Notes: a model not told the origin generated them from the letters alone. 44,492 bases of DNA from Arthrobacter sp. (GCA_031178585.1 JAPSIT010000006.1:1-44492), one strand, 5' to 3'. Shown: positions 8,096 to 16,670, counted from the first letter of the stretch. Numbers and translations are program-made.

Positions 8096-11000
8096 TCAGG
8101 CTGCGGGCACCGCGTCCGCTATGTGCAGGGTGGAGCCGTTGCGTCCCTTGACGACCTGGAGCTGGGTGGCGATGCGCTGCTTCATTTCCCCCACGTGGCT
8201 GACGAGCCCCACGACCCGGCCGCCGTCGCGCAGTCCCTCCAGCGCATCCATGACCTGTTCCAGTGCCTGTTCGTCGAGGCTTCCAAATCCTTCGTCAACG
8301 AACAGCGTCTCAATGTCCACGCCCCCGGCCTCCTGCTGAACGACATCCGCGAGCCCCAGGGCGAGCGACAGCGACGCCATAAAGGACTCCCCGCCCGAGA
8401 GGGTGGACGTATCGCGTCGCTGGCCGGTCCACTCATCCACCACTTCGAGACCGAGCCCGGATTTTGCTCCCCGTGCAGCTTTCGCGTCCGTGTGCTGCAG
8501 GGTGTACCTGCCTTCGCTCATCGCGACAAGCCTCTCAGAGGCGGCAATAGCAACCTGCTCCAGCCGGGCAGCCAGCACATAGCTGTTGAGACTCATGCGG
8601 TAGCTGTTGTCGCCGCCGCCGCGGGCAGACTCCGCCAGGGCTGTCAGGAGTTCTCCCCTTTCCCGGGCGGAACGCCCCGTCTCCGCCAGTTCGGCGTGCT
8701 GAACCCGCAGGCGTTCCAAGGCCTTGCATTTCTGGGCTGCGAGCCCGGCCGCAAGGGCGGTGTCCCTCGACTGCTGCGCTGCTTGCTCAGCTTCAGCCTT
8801 TAGGCGTTCCACCTGCCCGGCCACAAGGGTGACGCCGGCTTCCTGCTCCTTTTGCGCCAGAACGATCTCTTCGCTGGCGAACAACTCCTCCAGCCGGGCT
8901 TGTTCGTCCCTTCCGGCCTGTACAGTCGCTTCCAGACGTGCAGCCTCGCCGGCTGGCAGCATTGCCGCGCCCGCTGCCGAGGCCGACGCGAAGCCGGCTT
9001 CCGGAAGGGCGAGCTCGAGCCGGGACCGTGCTTCGTCCAGGCGCGCTTGTGCGAGGTCTACAGCGGCGCGGGCAGCGGCTGCCCTCTCAAGGACGGCGAT
9101 GGTCTTCGTGATCGCTGTGCATCGCTGGTCCAGGCCCGGGTATCCTGCGCGGAGGGCGGCAAGAGCAGATTCCAGGGCGGCGGACTGCCCGTCGAGTTCA
9201 GCCACCGTGGAAGCCAGCTGTGCTGCGCGTGAGAGGCATTCGGTCCGTGCCTGCTCACCGGCAGTAACGCGGTCTTCCAGGTCCTCCAGCCGTGCCTTGG
9301 CCTCGGCCAGTTGCACCTGCGCCGTTTCGGCCGCTTCGGCAGCTTCCCTCGCCAGCCTGGCTGCCTCTTTCGCCTCGGCAGGATCGGTGTCCCCGTCCTG
9401 CCCCGCCAACACTGCAAGCTCCTGCCGGACTCCAGCCAGCTCCTCGTCCCTTGCGGACAGGGCCAGCTCTGCGGCGTCGAAGACTTCCTTGGCCTTTTCC
9501 TCCTGCTCGGCGAGGCTCAGGACCGATCCGGCCACGGGCGCCGGCGCCGGATGCTCGGTGCCCCCGCATACGGGGCAGGGTTCCCCGGCCTCCAGACGGG
9601 CGGCCAGTTCCGCCGCCGCGTTCGCAAGGCGCTGTTCCCGCACATCGAGCCACCGCTGCCGGGACTCGAGCTGGCCTTCCTTAGCCTTGGCCTGCCGTTC
9701 GGTTGCCGCCGCGCATTTCTCTGCGGTGGCACGATAGCGCCTCACGACGTCCACGAGCTCTTCGGCCGCCAGGGCCTCCTTTGTGCGGAGCACCACCTCT
9801 CCTGCCAGCTGTTCCAGCGGCAGCATCCCCTCCCGAAGCCGGCCCGCTTCTCTGCGGAGGGCCGCGACGGTTTCCGCGAGGTCCTGGCTGGAGGCCAGCA
9901 GATCCTGGCGCTGCGCCGTTAGGGCGGACTTCCTGGCCAGCAGTGCCGTCAGCTTGTCCTCGTCAGGAACATGCTCCTTAACCACGGCCAGCACGGAGTG
10001 AAGCCGTCGGAGCTCGGCATCGATTTTGATGTGCGCGGGTTCCTGGTGTGCCAGTTCCGCGTCCGTCCGGGCAGAGGCAAGGAAGTCACCGTTGGCCCGC
10101 TCCAGTGCCACGGTTGACCGTTCCAAGGCGCTTTCCGCAGCATCGAGGGCCTGTAGCTGTCCGCTGAGCGTTAACGCCTTCCGGTGAAGAGCCAGCCGGT
10201 CAGCCTCCCGTTGCAATACGGGAGCGGCCACGCCCGCCGCTGCTTTCCTGCCCAGGGCGGCGGCTAGCTTCTGGTGCCGGGCCTCGCGTGCCAGTTCCGC
10301 CTCAAGCCGGGCTGCGTGCTCACGGCAGACGGCCTCGCAGTATTCCGCCTCCGCTCCCAGCTCAGCGGCCCGGATCGAGGCGGCGCTCTCCAACCAGGCC
10401 AGCGCCTCCGCGTCATGGCCCGGCTCTGGCACCGCTGCCAGGTCCAGCCCCAAGGCCTCGCCTTCACTGCGGGCCCTCTCCACAAGCATGGCGAGCTCGC
10501 TGTTGTGCCCGCCGATCTCCTTTGCGGCTTCAGCGGCCCTGACCGCAAGTTCGCGTTCAACGGCCTCGAACCGTTCCGTGCCGAAGAGCTTCTGCAAAAG
10601 ATCCAGCCGGTCCGATGCCTTGGATCTGAGGAAGGCCGCGAAATCACCCTGCGGGAGCATGACGACGCGGGTGAACTGTTCCCTGTCCATGCCGAGCAGA
10701 GCGGCGATTTCGCCCCCGGCCTCGTCATTCCGGCCGGACTTCTCGACCCACTCCCCACCGACCCGCTCCCGCAGGAGCGTCTTGGCTTTCTGCGTGGTGA
10801 AGCCGTTCCGTCCACGGGCGCTCGGCTTGTCCCACGCCGGAAAGCGCGAGACCTCGAAACGCCGGCCACGGGCGCTGAACTCGCATGTGACGCTGGGTTC
10901 TGTGGCTGCCTCGGCGTGGTCACTGCGCAGCCTCTTGCCGTCTTGGCGCGCACCGGGGACTGAACCGTACAGCGCGTAGCAAATGGCATCCAGCACGCTG

Positions 11001-11125
11001 GTCTTGCCGGCGCCGGTGGCTCCGTTGAGAAGGAACAACCCGTGCGCGCTCAGCCTGTCAAAGTCAATCCTTTCCGTACCGGCAAAGGGGCCGAAGGCGC
11101 AGATCTCCAGCCGATGGATCCTCAC
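8096..11125 (-). CDS. sbcC: SbcC-like ATPase of the SbcCD nuclease
   Basis: The large SMC/Rad50-like subunit of the SbcCD complex, which processes hairpins and protein-blocked DNA ends. It has 1009 residues. Order seen: Walker A GATGAGKT at 35-42, a long Ala/Glu-rich coiled coil, zinc hook CPVC at 517-520, the second coiled coil, signature LSGGESFMASLSLAL near 907, and Walker B LFVDEGFGSLDEQ near 941. All ATPase and hook elements are intact. The start is GTG 11125, and its GTGA overlaps the TGA stop of sbcD by four bases, so translation is coupled. An alternative name is exonuclease SbcC; the assignment is secure because of the partner gene. Confidence 0.95.
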   Translation of the reverse strand: MRIHRLEICAFGPFAGTERIDFDRLSAHGLFLLNGATGAGKTSVLDAICYALYGSVPGARQDGKRLRSDHAEAATEPSVTCEFSARGRRFEVSRFPAWDKPSARGRNGFTTQKAKTLLRERVGGEWVEKSGRNDEAGGEIAALLGMDREQFTRVVMLPQGDFAAFLRSKASDRLDLLQKLFGTERFEAVERELAVRAAEAAKEIGGHNSELAMLVERARSEGEALGLDLAAVPEPGHDAEALAWLESAASIRAAELGAEAEYCEAVCREHAARLEAELAREARHQKLAAALGRKAAAGVAAPVLQREADRLALHRKALTLSGQLQALDAAESALERSTVALERANGDFLASARTDAELAHQEPAHIKIDAELRRLHSVLAVVKEHVPDEDKLTALLARKSALTAQRQDLLASSQDLAETVAALRREAGRLREGMLPLEQLAGEVVLRTKEALAAEELVDVVRRYRATAEKCAAATERQAKAKEGQLESRQRWLDVREQRLANAAAELAARLEAGEPCPVCGGTEHPAPAPVAGSVLSLAEQEEKAKEVFDAAELALSARDEELAGVRQELAVLAGQDGDTDPAEAKEAARLAREAAEAAETAQVQLAEAKARLEDLEDRVTAGEQARTECLSRAAQLASTVAELDGQSAALESALAALRAGYPGLDQRCTAITKTIAVLERAAAARAAVDLAQARLDEARSRLELALPEAGFASASAAGAAMLPAGEAARLEATVQAGRDEQARLEELFASEEIVLAQKEQEAGVTLVAGQVERLKAEAEQAAQQSRDTALAAGLAAQKCKALERLRVQHAELAETGRSARERGELLTALAESARGGGDNSYRMSLNSYVLAARLEQVAIAASERLVAMSEGRYTLQHTDAKAARGAKSGLGLEVVDEWTGQRRDTSTLSGGESFMASLSLALGLADVVQQEAGGVDIETLFVDEGFGSLDEQALEQVMDALEGLRDGGRVVGLVSHVGEMKQRIATQLQVVKGRNGSTLHIADAVPAA

Positions 11126-12348
11126 AGCGACACTCCTTGCAGTCGGACGGTTTCCAGGGCTTCGGCAAGGACGGCTTTCTCGGCTTCATCCGCATCGCGG
11201 CCGCGGACATGATCGAGAAATCCGCAGCAGACCGCGAGGTCGTCCTCCGCCTCCGCGAGTCTGCTGCTGTAAGTGACCTTTACGGACGGCGCCGCGCCCT
11301 GGGGATCAAAGCCCAGTACGAGGGTGTCTGGAAATCTCCGCCGCAGCCGCTCCATTGCCTGGGCGGGGCGCTGCGGATCCGTCAGGGTCACCTGGCAGTA
11401 CGCTTCCTCGGCCCAGGAATGTTCGGCGGACTCAAGCAGTTCGTCGATCGTTCCCCGCAGGACGGCCAGTTTCCTTGGCGCGTCCCACTGCACGGGCTCC
11501 ACCCCGGTCACGCCGGACTCGTCGACGTCGATGATCCAGCCGCCTTTCTGATGCGTTGCCTCGGAGAAGGAATAGGCAAGCGGGGAGCCGGAATACCTCA
11601 CCCCGGGAGACAGCGCCTGGCGACCGTGAAGGTGGCCCAGGGCGGTGTAACTGAAGCCGGCGAACAGATCCAGCGGTACGGCGCCGACTCCTCCGATGCT
11701 GAGGTCCCTCTCGCTGTCCGAGCTGATGCCGCCGCTGGCGAAGGTGTGCGCCAGCACCACGGAGTGGACCGTCCGCGAGGCACTGCGCCTGGCCAAGTCC
11801 TGCCGGATACGGTCCGTTGCGGCACGGGTGACGTCGAAGTGGCTGGCCGAATCCACCTCCAGCTGGTCGGCGACGAGACGGGGTTCGAGCCATGGAATGC
11901 CGTAGATGGCCAGGGCGGGGCGGCGGTCGTCCCCACCGTAGCCGTCCCCGTCATGGCCGTCGCCGTCATGTGCGTCGCCGTCAGTGGCGCCCAGCGGAAT
12001 CATGAGCGGCGTGTCCAGTTCCGCCAGACGGGTGCGCAGATGCACCCCGCCGCGCTCCAGCAGCCGCGAGGCAAAGCCGAGCCTGATGGCGGAGTCATGG
12101 TTCCCACTGGTGAGCACCACCCGGGCACCGGCCCCGGTCAGCCGGACAAGTGCCTCGTCCAAGAGGCCCACGACGTCCACCCCGGGCAGGGCGCGGTCAT
12201 ACACATCGCCGGCGATAAGGACGACGTCGACGGACAATTCCTTGACCCGCGCGACCAACTGGTCGACGAAAGCGCGCTGGGCGTCCAGCATGCCAACGCC
12301 GTGAAAGGACCGGCCAAGATGCCAATCGGAAGTGTGGAGTAACCGCAT
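11122..12348 (-). CDS. sbcD: SbcD-like Mre11-family nuclease
   Basis: The metallophosphoesterase subunit of SbcCD, a Mn-dependent 3'-5' exonuclease and endonuclease. It has 408 residues. Motifs: TSDWHLGR (6-13), IAGDVYDRA (45-53), TSGNHDS (80-86), and VLAHTFASGG plus ALGHLHGRQ further on, so the metal ligands are present. Residues 122-141 are an acidic Gly/Asp/His insertion (DGDAHDGDGHDGDG) between the catalytic motifs, which I do not expect in SbcD. The start ATG 12348 has TAGCTT exactly 6 bases upstream and no Shine-Dalgarno site, which suggests a leaderless message. It is the first gene of the sbcD-sbcC operon. Confidence 0.95.
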   Translation of the reverse strand: MRLLHTSDWHLGRSFHGVGMLDAQRAFVDQLVARVKELSVDVVLIAGDVYDRALPGVDVVGLLDEALVRLTGAGARVVLTSGNHDSAIRLGFASRLLERGGVHLRTRLAELDTPLMIPLGATDGDAHDGDGHDGDGYGGDDRRPALAIYGIPWLEPRLVADQLEVDSASHFDVTRAATDRIRQDLARRSASRTVHSVVLAHTFASGGISSDSERDLSIGGVGAVPLDLFAGFSYTALGHLHGRQALSPGVRYSGSPLAYSFSEATHQKGGWIIDVDESGVTGVEPVQWDAPRKLAVLRGTIDELLESAEHSWAEEAYCQVTLTDPQRPAQAMERLRRRFPDTLVLGFDPQGAAPSVKVTYSSRLAEAEDDLAVCCGFLDHVRGRDADEAEKAVLAEALETVRLQGVSL

Positions 12349-12360
12349 GTATTTAAGCTA
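12349..12360 (-). promoter_or_regulatory. leaderless-type -10 box of sbcD
   Basis: TAGCTT (12360-12355) then a 6-base spacer AAATAC, then ATG 12348. No Shine-Dalgarno sequence. Confidence 0.5.
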
Positions 12361-12499
12361 TCCGTAGGGACTGACAGTTTTAGCGACCGCGACCGGGCGC
12401 GTCCGAAGGGCGCACCGTCTGGCAGCTCCGTACCTGCCGGCCGCGGTGACGGCCCAGCTGATCTGCCCTGGCGGTGACCGCCGAAGTGCGGGCAGGCCT

Positions 12500-13549
12500 C
12501 TACTTGTTGCCGGAGCCGTCGAAGAAGTCGCGGGCTTCGTCGCGCGGAGCAGCCGGCATCGTTCCGGCAGCGGCCTGACTGCCGCTGGCATCATTGTCCG
12601 GTCCGTCGCTGCTGCTCTTAAGGTGGTCGCCGTCGCTGCCGGCATCGGCATCGCTGCCACCGTCAGCGTCGGGACCGCCGCGGCCGGAGCCATCGGTCTG
12701 GGTCACACCGGCCTGAGTCACACCGGCCGCCACCTTACCCGCCGCCTCCCCCTCGCCCTCGCCAGCGGCGGAGGCGGAGGCGGAGGCGGAGGCGGAGGCG
12801 GAGGCAGCACGGGATACGAGGCCGGCGATGGCCGCACCCACCAGCGGAGCCACCCAGAACAGCCACAGCTGCCCCAGCGACCAGCTGTTGCTGAACAGCG
12901 CTGAGGCCGTGGCACGGGCAGGGTTATACGGGGCGTTGCCGATGGCCTGGCCGAACTGGAGCAGCACAGCAAGCGACAGGCCTACAGCGAACGGCGCCGC
13001 TGCAGCGTGGATATTGCCGCGGGCCGTGGCCCCGAGGAAGACGGCGACCAGCAGGGCAGCACCGAGGACTTCGGCGAGGAGGACGCCGGCCATTGACGTC
13101 TGAACGACGGAGTGTTCGCCGAAGCCGGCCGTGACAGTGTCAAAGGCTGCCCTGGTATCAGGAATGCTGGGGACAGTCCGAAGGATGCCGTACAGCGCCA
13201 GCGCACCGGCAGCGGCACCTGCCAGCTGCGCGAGGACGTAGGCCGCGGCATGGCCCGGGCGGAGGCGTCCGGCCACGAGATTGCCCAGGGTGATGGCGGG
13301 GTTGAAATGTCCCCCGGAAATGTGGGCGAAGGCCAGCATCGAGGCCGTCACTGCCAGTCCCCCGGCGAGCGCCGCGGGCAGCGGGTTGGACTGCGGAAGC
13401 GTGAACAGCGGCACCCCCAGGCCTGCGATGACCAAAAACAAAGTTCCAAACGCTTCTGCCGTGAGCCGGGAAACCAGCCCGCGCCGGAAGCCGGCATCCG
13501 CCCCGTAAGGTTCGGCGTCGGTCGGGGATACGGGCACTCGGGCAGTCAT
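12500..13549 (-). CDS. aquaporin / MIP-family channel with long repetitive C-terminal tail
   Basis: A 349-residue channel for water, glycerol or other small neutral solutes in the inner membrane. Both NPA boxes are present: HFNPAITLGN (NPA 83-85) and APYNPARATA (NPA 209-211, with the filter Arg at 212). Six membrane segments cover about residues 30-245. The last 100 residues form a cytoplasmic tail of low complexity: alternating Ser-Ala (about 249-261), Glu-Gly pairs, then an Asp/Ser/Gly-rich end. Typical MIP proteins lack such a tail. ATG 13549 has AAAGGA about 8 bases upstream; a longer frame from 13630 lacks support. The two-NPA layout is complete, but water versus glycerol preference cannot be read safely. 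Confidence 0.88.
   Translation of the reverse strand: MTARVPVSPTDAEPYGADAGFRRGLVSRLTAEAFGTLFLVIAGLGVPLFTLPQSNPLPAALAGGLAVTASMLAFAHISGGHFNPAITLGNLVAGRLRPGHAAAYVLAQLAGAAAGALALYGILRTVPSIPDTRAAFDTVTAGFGEHSVVQTSMAGVLLAEVLGAALLVAVFLGATARGNIHAAAAPFAVGLSLAVLLQFGQAIGNAPYNPARATASALFSNSWSLGQLWLFWVAPLVGAAIAGLVSRAASASASASASASAAGEGEGEAAGKVAAGVTQAGVTQTDGSGRGGPDADGGSDADAGSDGDHLKSSSDGPDNDASGSQAAAGTMPAAPRDEARDFFDGSGNK
12767..12802. repeat. hexanucleotide microsatellite, six exact copies
   Basis: GGCGGA is repeated six times without error on the plus strand. On the coding strand it reads TCCGCC and encodes Ser-Ala pairs in the aquaporin tail. Because the unit is 6 bases, copy-number change keeps the frame and alters only tail length. 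Confidence 0.9.
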
Positions 13550-13919
13550 GGTTGAATCCTTTGTTTGATGGGGCCGGCCATTGCGGGGTGCACCGCCCTG
13601 ATTGCGCGAGGCGCCTGTTCGTGGGCGCAAGGTGACTGGCCGGGAACGCCTGCACGTGCCGGGGTCGGCCCCTGCATACTGTCAGTGGAATCTGGACGCT
13701 TGCTGCATTTGAGCTTAGCCTCTACGTGCGTCCCGTTCGGTGAGGACGGCCACCGGTCCGGTGACAACGGGCACTTCCGCAGCGCGGAAAGGCGGCGTTC
13801 CGCTGGGGAGAGAGATTATGCCGGTGAGGAAACACACTGCCACGGTGAGAAAAACACGGTGAGGAACAACACACCGCACGGCGCCATCTAACCCTCCCGA
13901 AGCCCCGGCCCGCCGGACG
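13550..13919. other. long divergent intergenic region with three direct repeats
   Basis: A gap of 385 bases separates the aquaporin gene from the divergent ADP-ribosylglycohydrolase gene. A frame of 108 codons exists on the plus strand, but it looks like chance because its composition is not protein-like and no start signal is visible. The main visible feature is three direct copies of CGGTGAGRAA at 13822, 13843 and 13857, so the spacings are 21 and 14. I see no RNA gene here. Confidence 0.5.
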
Positions 13920-13934
13920 GGTAAATTTACCTGC
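13920..13934 (+). promoter_or_regulatory. 12-bp palindrome overlapping a leaderless-type -10 box
   Basis: GGTAAATTTACC (13920-13931) is a perfect palindrome. It contains TAAATT (13922-13927), which stands 7 bases before ATG 13935, the usual spacing for a leaderless message. A repressor on the palindrome would cover the -10 box. No Shine-Dalgarno sequence is seen. Confidence 0.5.
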
Positions 13935-15041
13935 ATGAGCAATTCTCCCGTAGTGCCCGCGGCCTTGCCGAGCCCGAAGTCCCGCATCCACGGTTGTTTA
14001 CTGGGCGGCGCCCTCGGCGATTCCCTCGGCTACGCCATCGAATTCGATTCCATCACCGCCATCCGTGACCGTTTCGGCGCTGGCGGCCTGCGTGACTTCG
14101 CAGCGCTCGACGGCGGCGCCCACTTTTCCGATGACACGCAGATGACGCTGTACACCGTGGACGGACTCGTGGAAGCACTCGAGTGGGCCAACGCGGGAGT
14201 CGGTGCCGACGCCAATGCCTGCCTTTGGCTGGCCTACCTGCGCTGGCTCGAAACCCAGGGCATGACGGCGCCGGAGCCGGCGCCCAGGCCGCAGCCGCGC
14301 TGGATAGACCGGCAGCCCGTGCTCCGGCAGCGCCGCTCCCCCGGCAGAGCCTGCCTCAGCGGCCTGGCCACCGGTGAGATGGGGACCGTGCAGCGCCCCG
14401 TCAATCCGGATTCCAAGGGCTGCGGAACCGTGATGCGTTCCGCTCCCTTCGGACTGATACCCCACATTCCTGCCGACGCGGTGTACAAGCTGAGTGCCGA
14501 CGCCGCTGCCCTGACCCACGGACACCCTTCGGCACGCCAAAGCGCAGCGGTATTCAGCCTGCTGATCCACTCCCTCGTCCAGGGCGGAACCCTCCAGGCG
14601 GCGGCCCACGCTGCCGCGGAGCATGTCCGGTCCGATCCCGAGGTTGTGCCGGAGCTCCGGGAGCGTCTTGACGCCGCCCTTCGCTTAGCGGACGGGGCTG
14701 CTCCACCGGAACCGGCGGCCCTGCTCATTCCTGAAGACCTGGTCCGTGAACTGGGTGAGGGCTGGGTGGCTGAGGAGGCACTCGCCGTCGGGCTTTACGC
14801 GGTTCTTGCGACAGCAAAAGGTGATCAGGGACCGCTGCCGCCGGTGGAGCATTTCAAGGCGGCCGTCGCTGTGGCGGTCAACCACAGCGGAGACAGCGAC
14901 TCCACCGGCTCCATCGCCGGCAATATCCTCGGCGCCTACTACGGCGAAGCCTGCCTGCCGGCGGACTGGCTCGAAGCCCTGGAAGCGCCCGAGGTGATCC
15001 GCGGCATGGCGGACCAGCTGGTGTCCGTTACAACTGCCTGA
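13935..15041 (+). CDS. ADP-ribosylglycohydrolase family protein
   Basis: A 368-residue enzyme of the DraG / ADP-ribosylglycohydrolase fold, which hydrolyses ADP-ribose linkages using two Mg2+ ions. Both metal-binding motifs are present: SDDTQMT at 65-71 and HSGDSDSTGSIAG at about 317-329. The N-terminal GCLLGGALGDSLGYAIEF (20-37) is typical. Residues about 115-145 form a Pro/Arg-rich insertion before the conserved SKGCGTVMRSAPFGLI. The natural target, whether ADP-ribosyl-Arg, ADP-ribosyl-Ser or a small metabolite, cannot be told. It ends 14 bases inside the end of the convergent DUF4395 gene. The 12-bp palindrome just upstream is a likely operator. It may return ADP-ribose to a pool linked with the NAD salvage genes downstream, but they are not in one operon. 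Confidence 0.88.
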   Translation: MSNSPVVPAALPSPKSRIHGCLLGGALGDSLGYAIEFDSITAIRDRFGAGGLRDFAALDGGAHFSDDTQMTLYTVDGLVEALEWANAGVGADANACLWLAYLRWLETQGMTAPEPAPRPQPRWIDRQPVLRQRRSPGRACLSGLATGEMGTVQRPVNPDSKGCGTVMRSAPFGLIPHIPADAVYKLSADAAALTHGHPSARQSAAVFSLLIHSLVQGGTLQAAAHAAAEHVRSDPEVVPELRERLDAALRLADGAAPPEPAALLIPEDLVRELGEGWVAEEALAVGLYAVLATAKGDQGPLPPVEHFKAAVAVAVNHSGDSDSTGSIAGNILGAYYGEACLPADWLEALEAPEVIRGMADQLVSVTTA

Positions 15042-15564
15042 GGGAAATGTTGTTGCAGGCCTCGCAGACGTCCTCCGGGATCATTCCCCGGCGCTGCAGG
15101 AAGCCGAAAATCGTGCAGCCAAGGCAGAAGCCGGCGAAGGCTTCCAGGGATGCTGCCGCCACCAGTACGGCCAGCAGCCCCCAGGCTGCCGGGGCGAGGC
15201 CGGCGAAGAACAGCACGGCCGCCCCGGTGGAGACCGCGGCTCCGATGCCCTGGGCAAACCGCTTGGGCGGTCCGGGGACGAGTTTGGCGCGGCCCAGGCG
15301 AGGGGCCAGAACCTTGACCGAGAGCAGGGCCAGCGGGGAGATCCTGGGGCCGAAAAGCACCCGGAGCCAGAACCCTGCAGCGATCACTGCCAGGCCCAGG
15401 CCGGAACCGGCCAGGAACGTCGCAGCGGCAAGCAGTACCACGAGGCCGGCCGTGATCCGGGCAGCGTATTCGTTCACCGGATTCGGAAAGGCGAACACGG
15501 CGCCCCAGTCGATCCCGCGCTGTTGCGTCGACGCGGAACCGGGTGACTTGTGCGGGCTGCTCAT
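15028..15564 (-). CDS. DUF4395 membrane protein
   Basis: A 178-residue predicted membrane protein with about four hydrophobic segments. NPVNEYAARITAGLVVLL (28-45) and the FCLGCTIFGFL segment near 146-156 match the DUF4395 family. The paired cysteines of FCLGC and the later CEAC lie near membrane ends. The family often sits beside thioredoxin- or rhodanese-like genes, which suggests a redox link, but the function is unknown and no such neighbour is here. ATG 15564 has TAGCCT 6 bases upstream; the TAG of that hexamer is also the stop codon of the exonuclease gene. The 3' end overlaps the convergent ADP-ribosylglycohydrolase by 14 bases. Confidence 0.8.
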   Translation of the reverse strand: MSSPHKSPGSASTQQRGIDWGAVFAFPNPVNEYAARITAGLVVLLAAATFLAGSGLGLAVIAAGFWLRVLFGPRISPLALLSVKVLAPRLGRAKLVPGPPKRFAQGIGAAVSTGAAVLFFAGLAPAAWGLLAVLVAAASLEAFAGFCLGCTIFGFLQRRGMIPEDVCEACNNISLRQL

Positions 15565-15576
15565 GCAGCAAGGCTA
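15565..15576 (-). promoter_or_regulatory. leaderless-type -10 box of the DUF4395 gene
   Basis: TAGCCT (15576-15571), 6-base spacer TGCTGC, then ATG. Its first three bases are the stop codon of the upstream exonuclease gene. Confidence 0.45.
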
Positions 15577-16617
15577 GGAGTGCAGGACCGCCGCAGGGAA
15601 GCTTTGTTGCCTCAGATGAACTCCGCCGGAGGCCGTCCCGCCGATCATCTGCAGGAATTCGCCTTCGGAAAGGACCTCGATCGACTGGCCCCGCTCGTGC
15701 AGCTCAAGCACCCTCTGGGCTTTGCCTGTCAGCCGGCCGGACCTCAGGTCGCGGGCGTCGAACCCATCACCCACCACGAGCACGCTGGTCCGGGCCGTGA
15801 CGCGGCTTTCGGGACGTGCTCCCATCTCAGCGGAACGGATCTTCGCCTCCGGGCGCGGAATACCCAGCTGGCCGGTGAACACCACTGTCTGCCCGTACAG
15901 CGGATTTCCCGGCTCAGCGTCCGGGCTGGGTGCGGGGTTCTCCCCCTCCTCCGGCCAGCCGCTGCGAAAGGGCTGCGCAGCGCGGGTCTCCCCAACGGCA
16001 GCCAGGGCAGTGAGGGTTGCCTTGGACAGTTCATCGCGGTCCGGGTGAAAGGCCTGTTGCCGGGGTATCGCCAGCCCAAGTGAGAGGTAGAGCTCCGCGA
16101 TGCTGTTGGCGCGGTTGCGGGCGGCGATGTCGATCAAAATGCCGGCACAGGCCCGCGCGTCCTCGGCGGCATCGTGGTGGTTGACCAGGGGCACGCCGGC
16201 CTCTTCAGCGGCAAAGGGCAGGGAGTTGGAGACCAGCGAGTAGCAGCGCCGGGACAGCATCACGGTGCAGACATAGTCGTAGGCGGGCCCGGGAAGGCCC
16301 GAGACCTCGAGTCCTGAACGGATGACGCCCAGGTCGAAGGCTGCATTGTGCGCTGCCACAACGTCGTCCCCAATGAAGGCCCCGATCTCTGGAAACAGCT
16401 CCCCGAAGCGGGGCCGGGCCGCGACGTGTTCGGCCCGGATGCCGTGGATCCGCACGTTGTGGTAATCGAACGTGTCGTGGTTTTCCGGCGGGCGCATGAG
16501 CCATGAGGCCTCCTCGACGATCGCACCCCCGCGGACCTTGGTGAGGCCAACGGCGCACGGTGACCCGCGAAATCCGTTGGCGGTCTCGAAGTCGATCGCC
16601 GTAAAATCCAAACCCAC
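15574..16617 (-). CDS. DEDDh exonuclease with C-terminal BRCT domain
   Basis: A 347-residue 3'-5' exonuclease related to DNA polymerase III epsilon, fused to a BRCT domain. Catalytic residues are visible: Asp9 and Glu11 in AIDFETAN, Asp95 in HNAAFDLG, and His148/Asp153 in HHDAAEDA, the DEDDh order. After a linker with RSGWPEEGENPAPSPDAEPG, residues about 240-315 form a BRCT-like unit (LYGQTVVFTGQL, later TSVLVVGDG). BRCT domains bind DNA ends or phosphoproteins, so a repair role is likely and replicative proofreading less so. The start is GTG 16617, with TACAGT 7 bases upstream and no ribosome site. It is divergent from dedA across 50 bases. Confidence 0.87.
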   Translation of the reverse strand: MGLDFTAIDFETANGFRGSPCAVGLTKVRGGAIVEEASWLMRPPENHDTFDYHNVRIHGIRAEHVAARPRFGELFPEIGAFIGDDVVAAHNAAFDLGVIRSGLEVSGLPGPAYDYVCTVMLSRRCYSLVSNSLPFAAEEAGVPLVNHHDAAEDARACAGILIDIAARNRANSIAELYLSLGLAIPRQQAFHPDRDELSKATLTALAAVGETRAAQPFRSGWPEEGENPAPSPDAEPGNPLYGQTVVFTGQLGIPRPEAKIRSAEMGARPESRVTARTSVLVVGDGFDARDLRSGRLTGKAQRVLELHERGQSIEVLSEGEFLQMIGGTASGGVHLRQQSFPAAVLHS

Positions 16618-16670
16618 GGGGTCAACTGTAGCGCCGCAGGAGCCGCGGGACGTTCAAGTACCCTTGGATG
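16618..16670. promoter_or_regulatory. compact divergent promoter, leaderless type on both sides
   Basis: On the minus strand TACAGT (16630-16625) stands 7 bases from the exonuclease GTG. On the plus strand TACCCT (16659-16664) stands 3 bases from ATG 16668 and 6 from GTG 16671. The gap between the two genes is only 50 bases. Confidence 0.4.

Noticed and set aside
11137..12342. Antisense frame of 401 codons opposite sbcD
   Set aside because: Shadow of a gene with intact phosphoesterase motifs.
12767..12802. Hexanucleotide repeats as a CRISPR array
   Set aside because: Units are 6 bases with no spacers and lie inside a coding region.
13565..13891. 108-codon frame in the aquaporin-ADP-ribosylglycohydrolase gap
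   Set aside because: No start signal, no family motif, composition unlike the neighbours.
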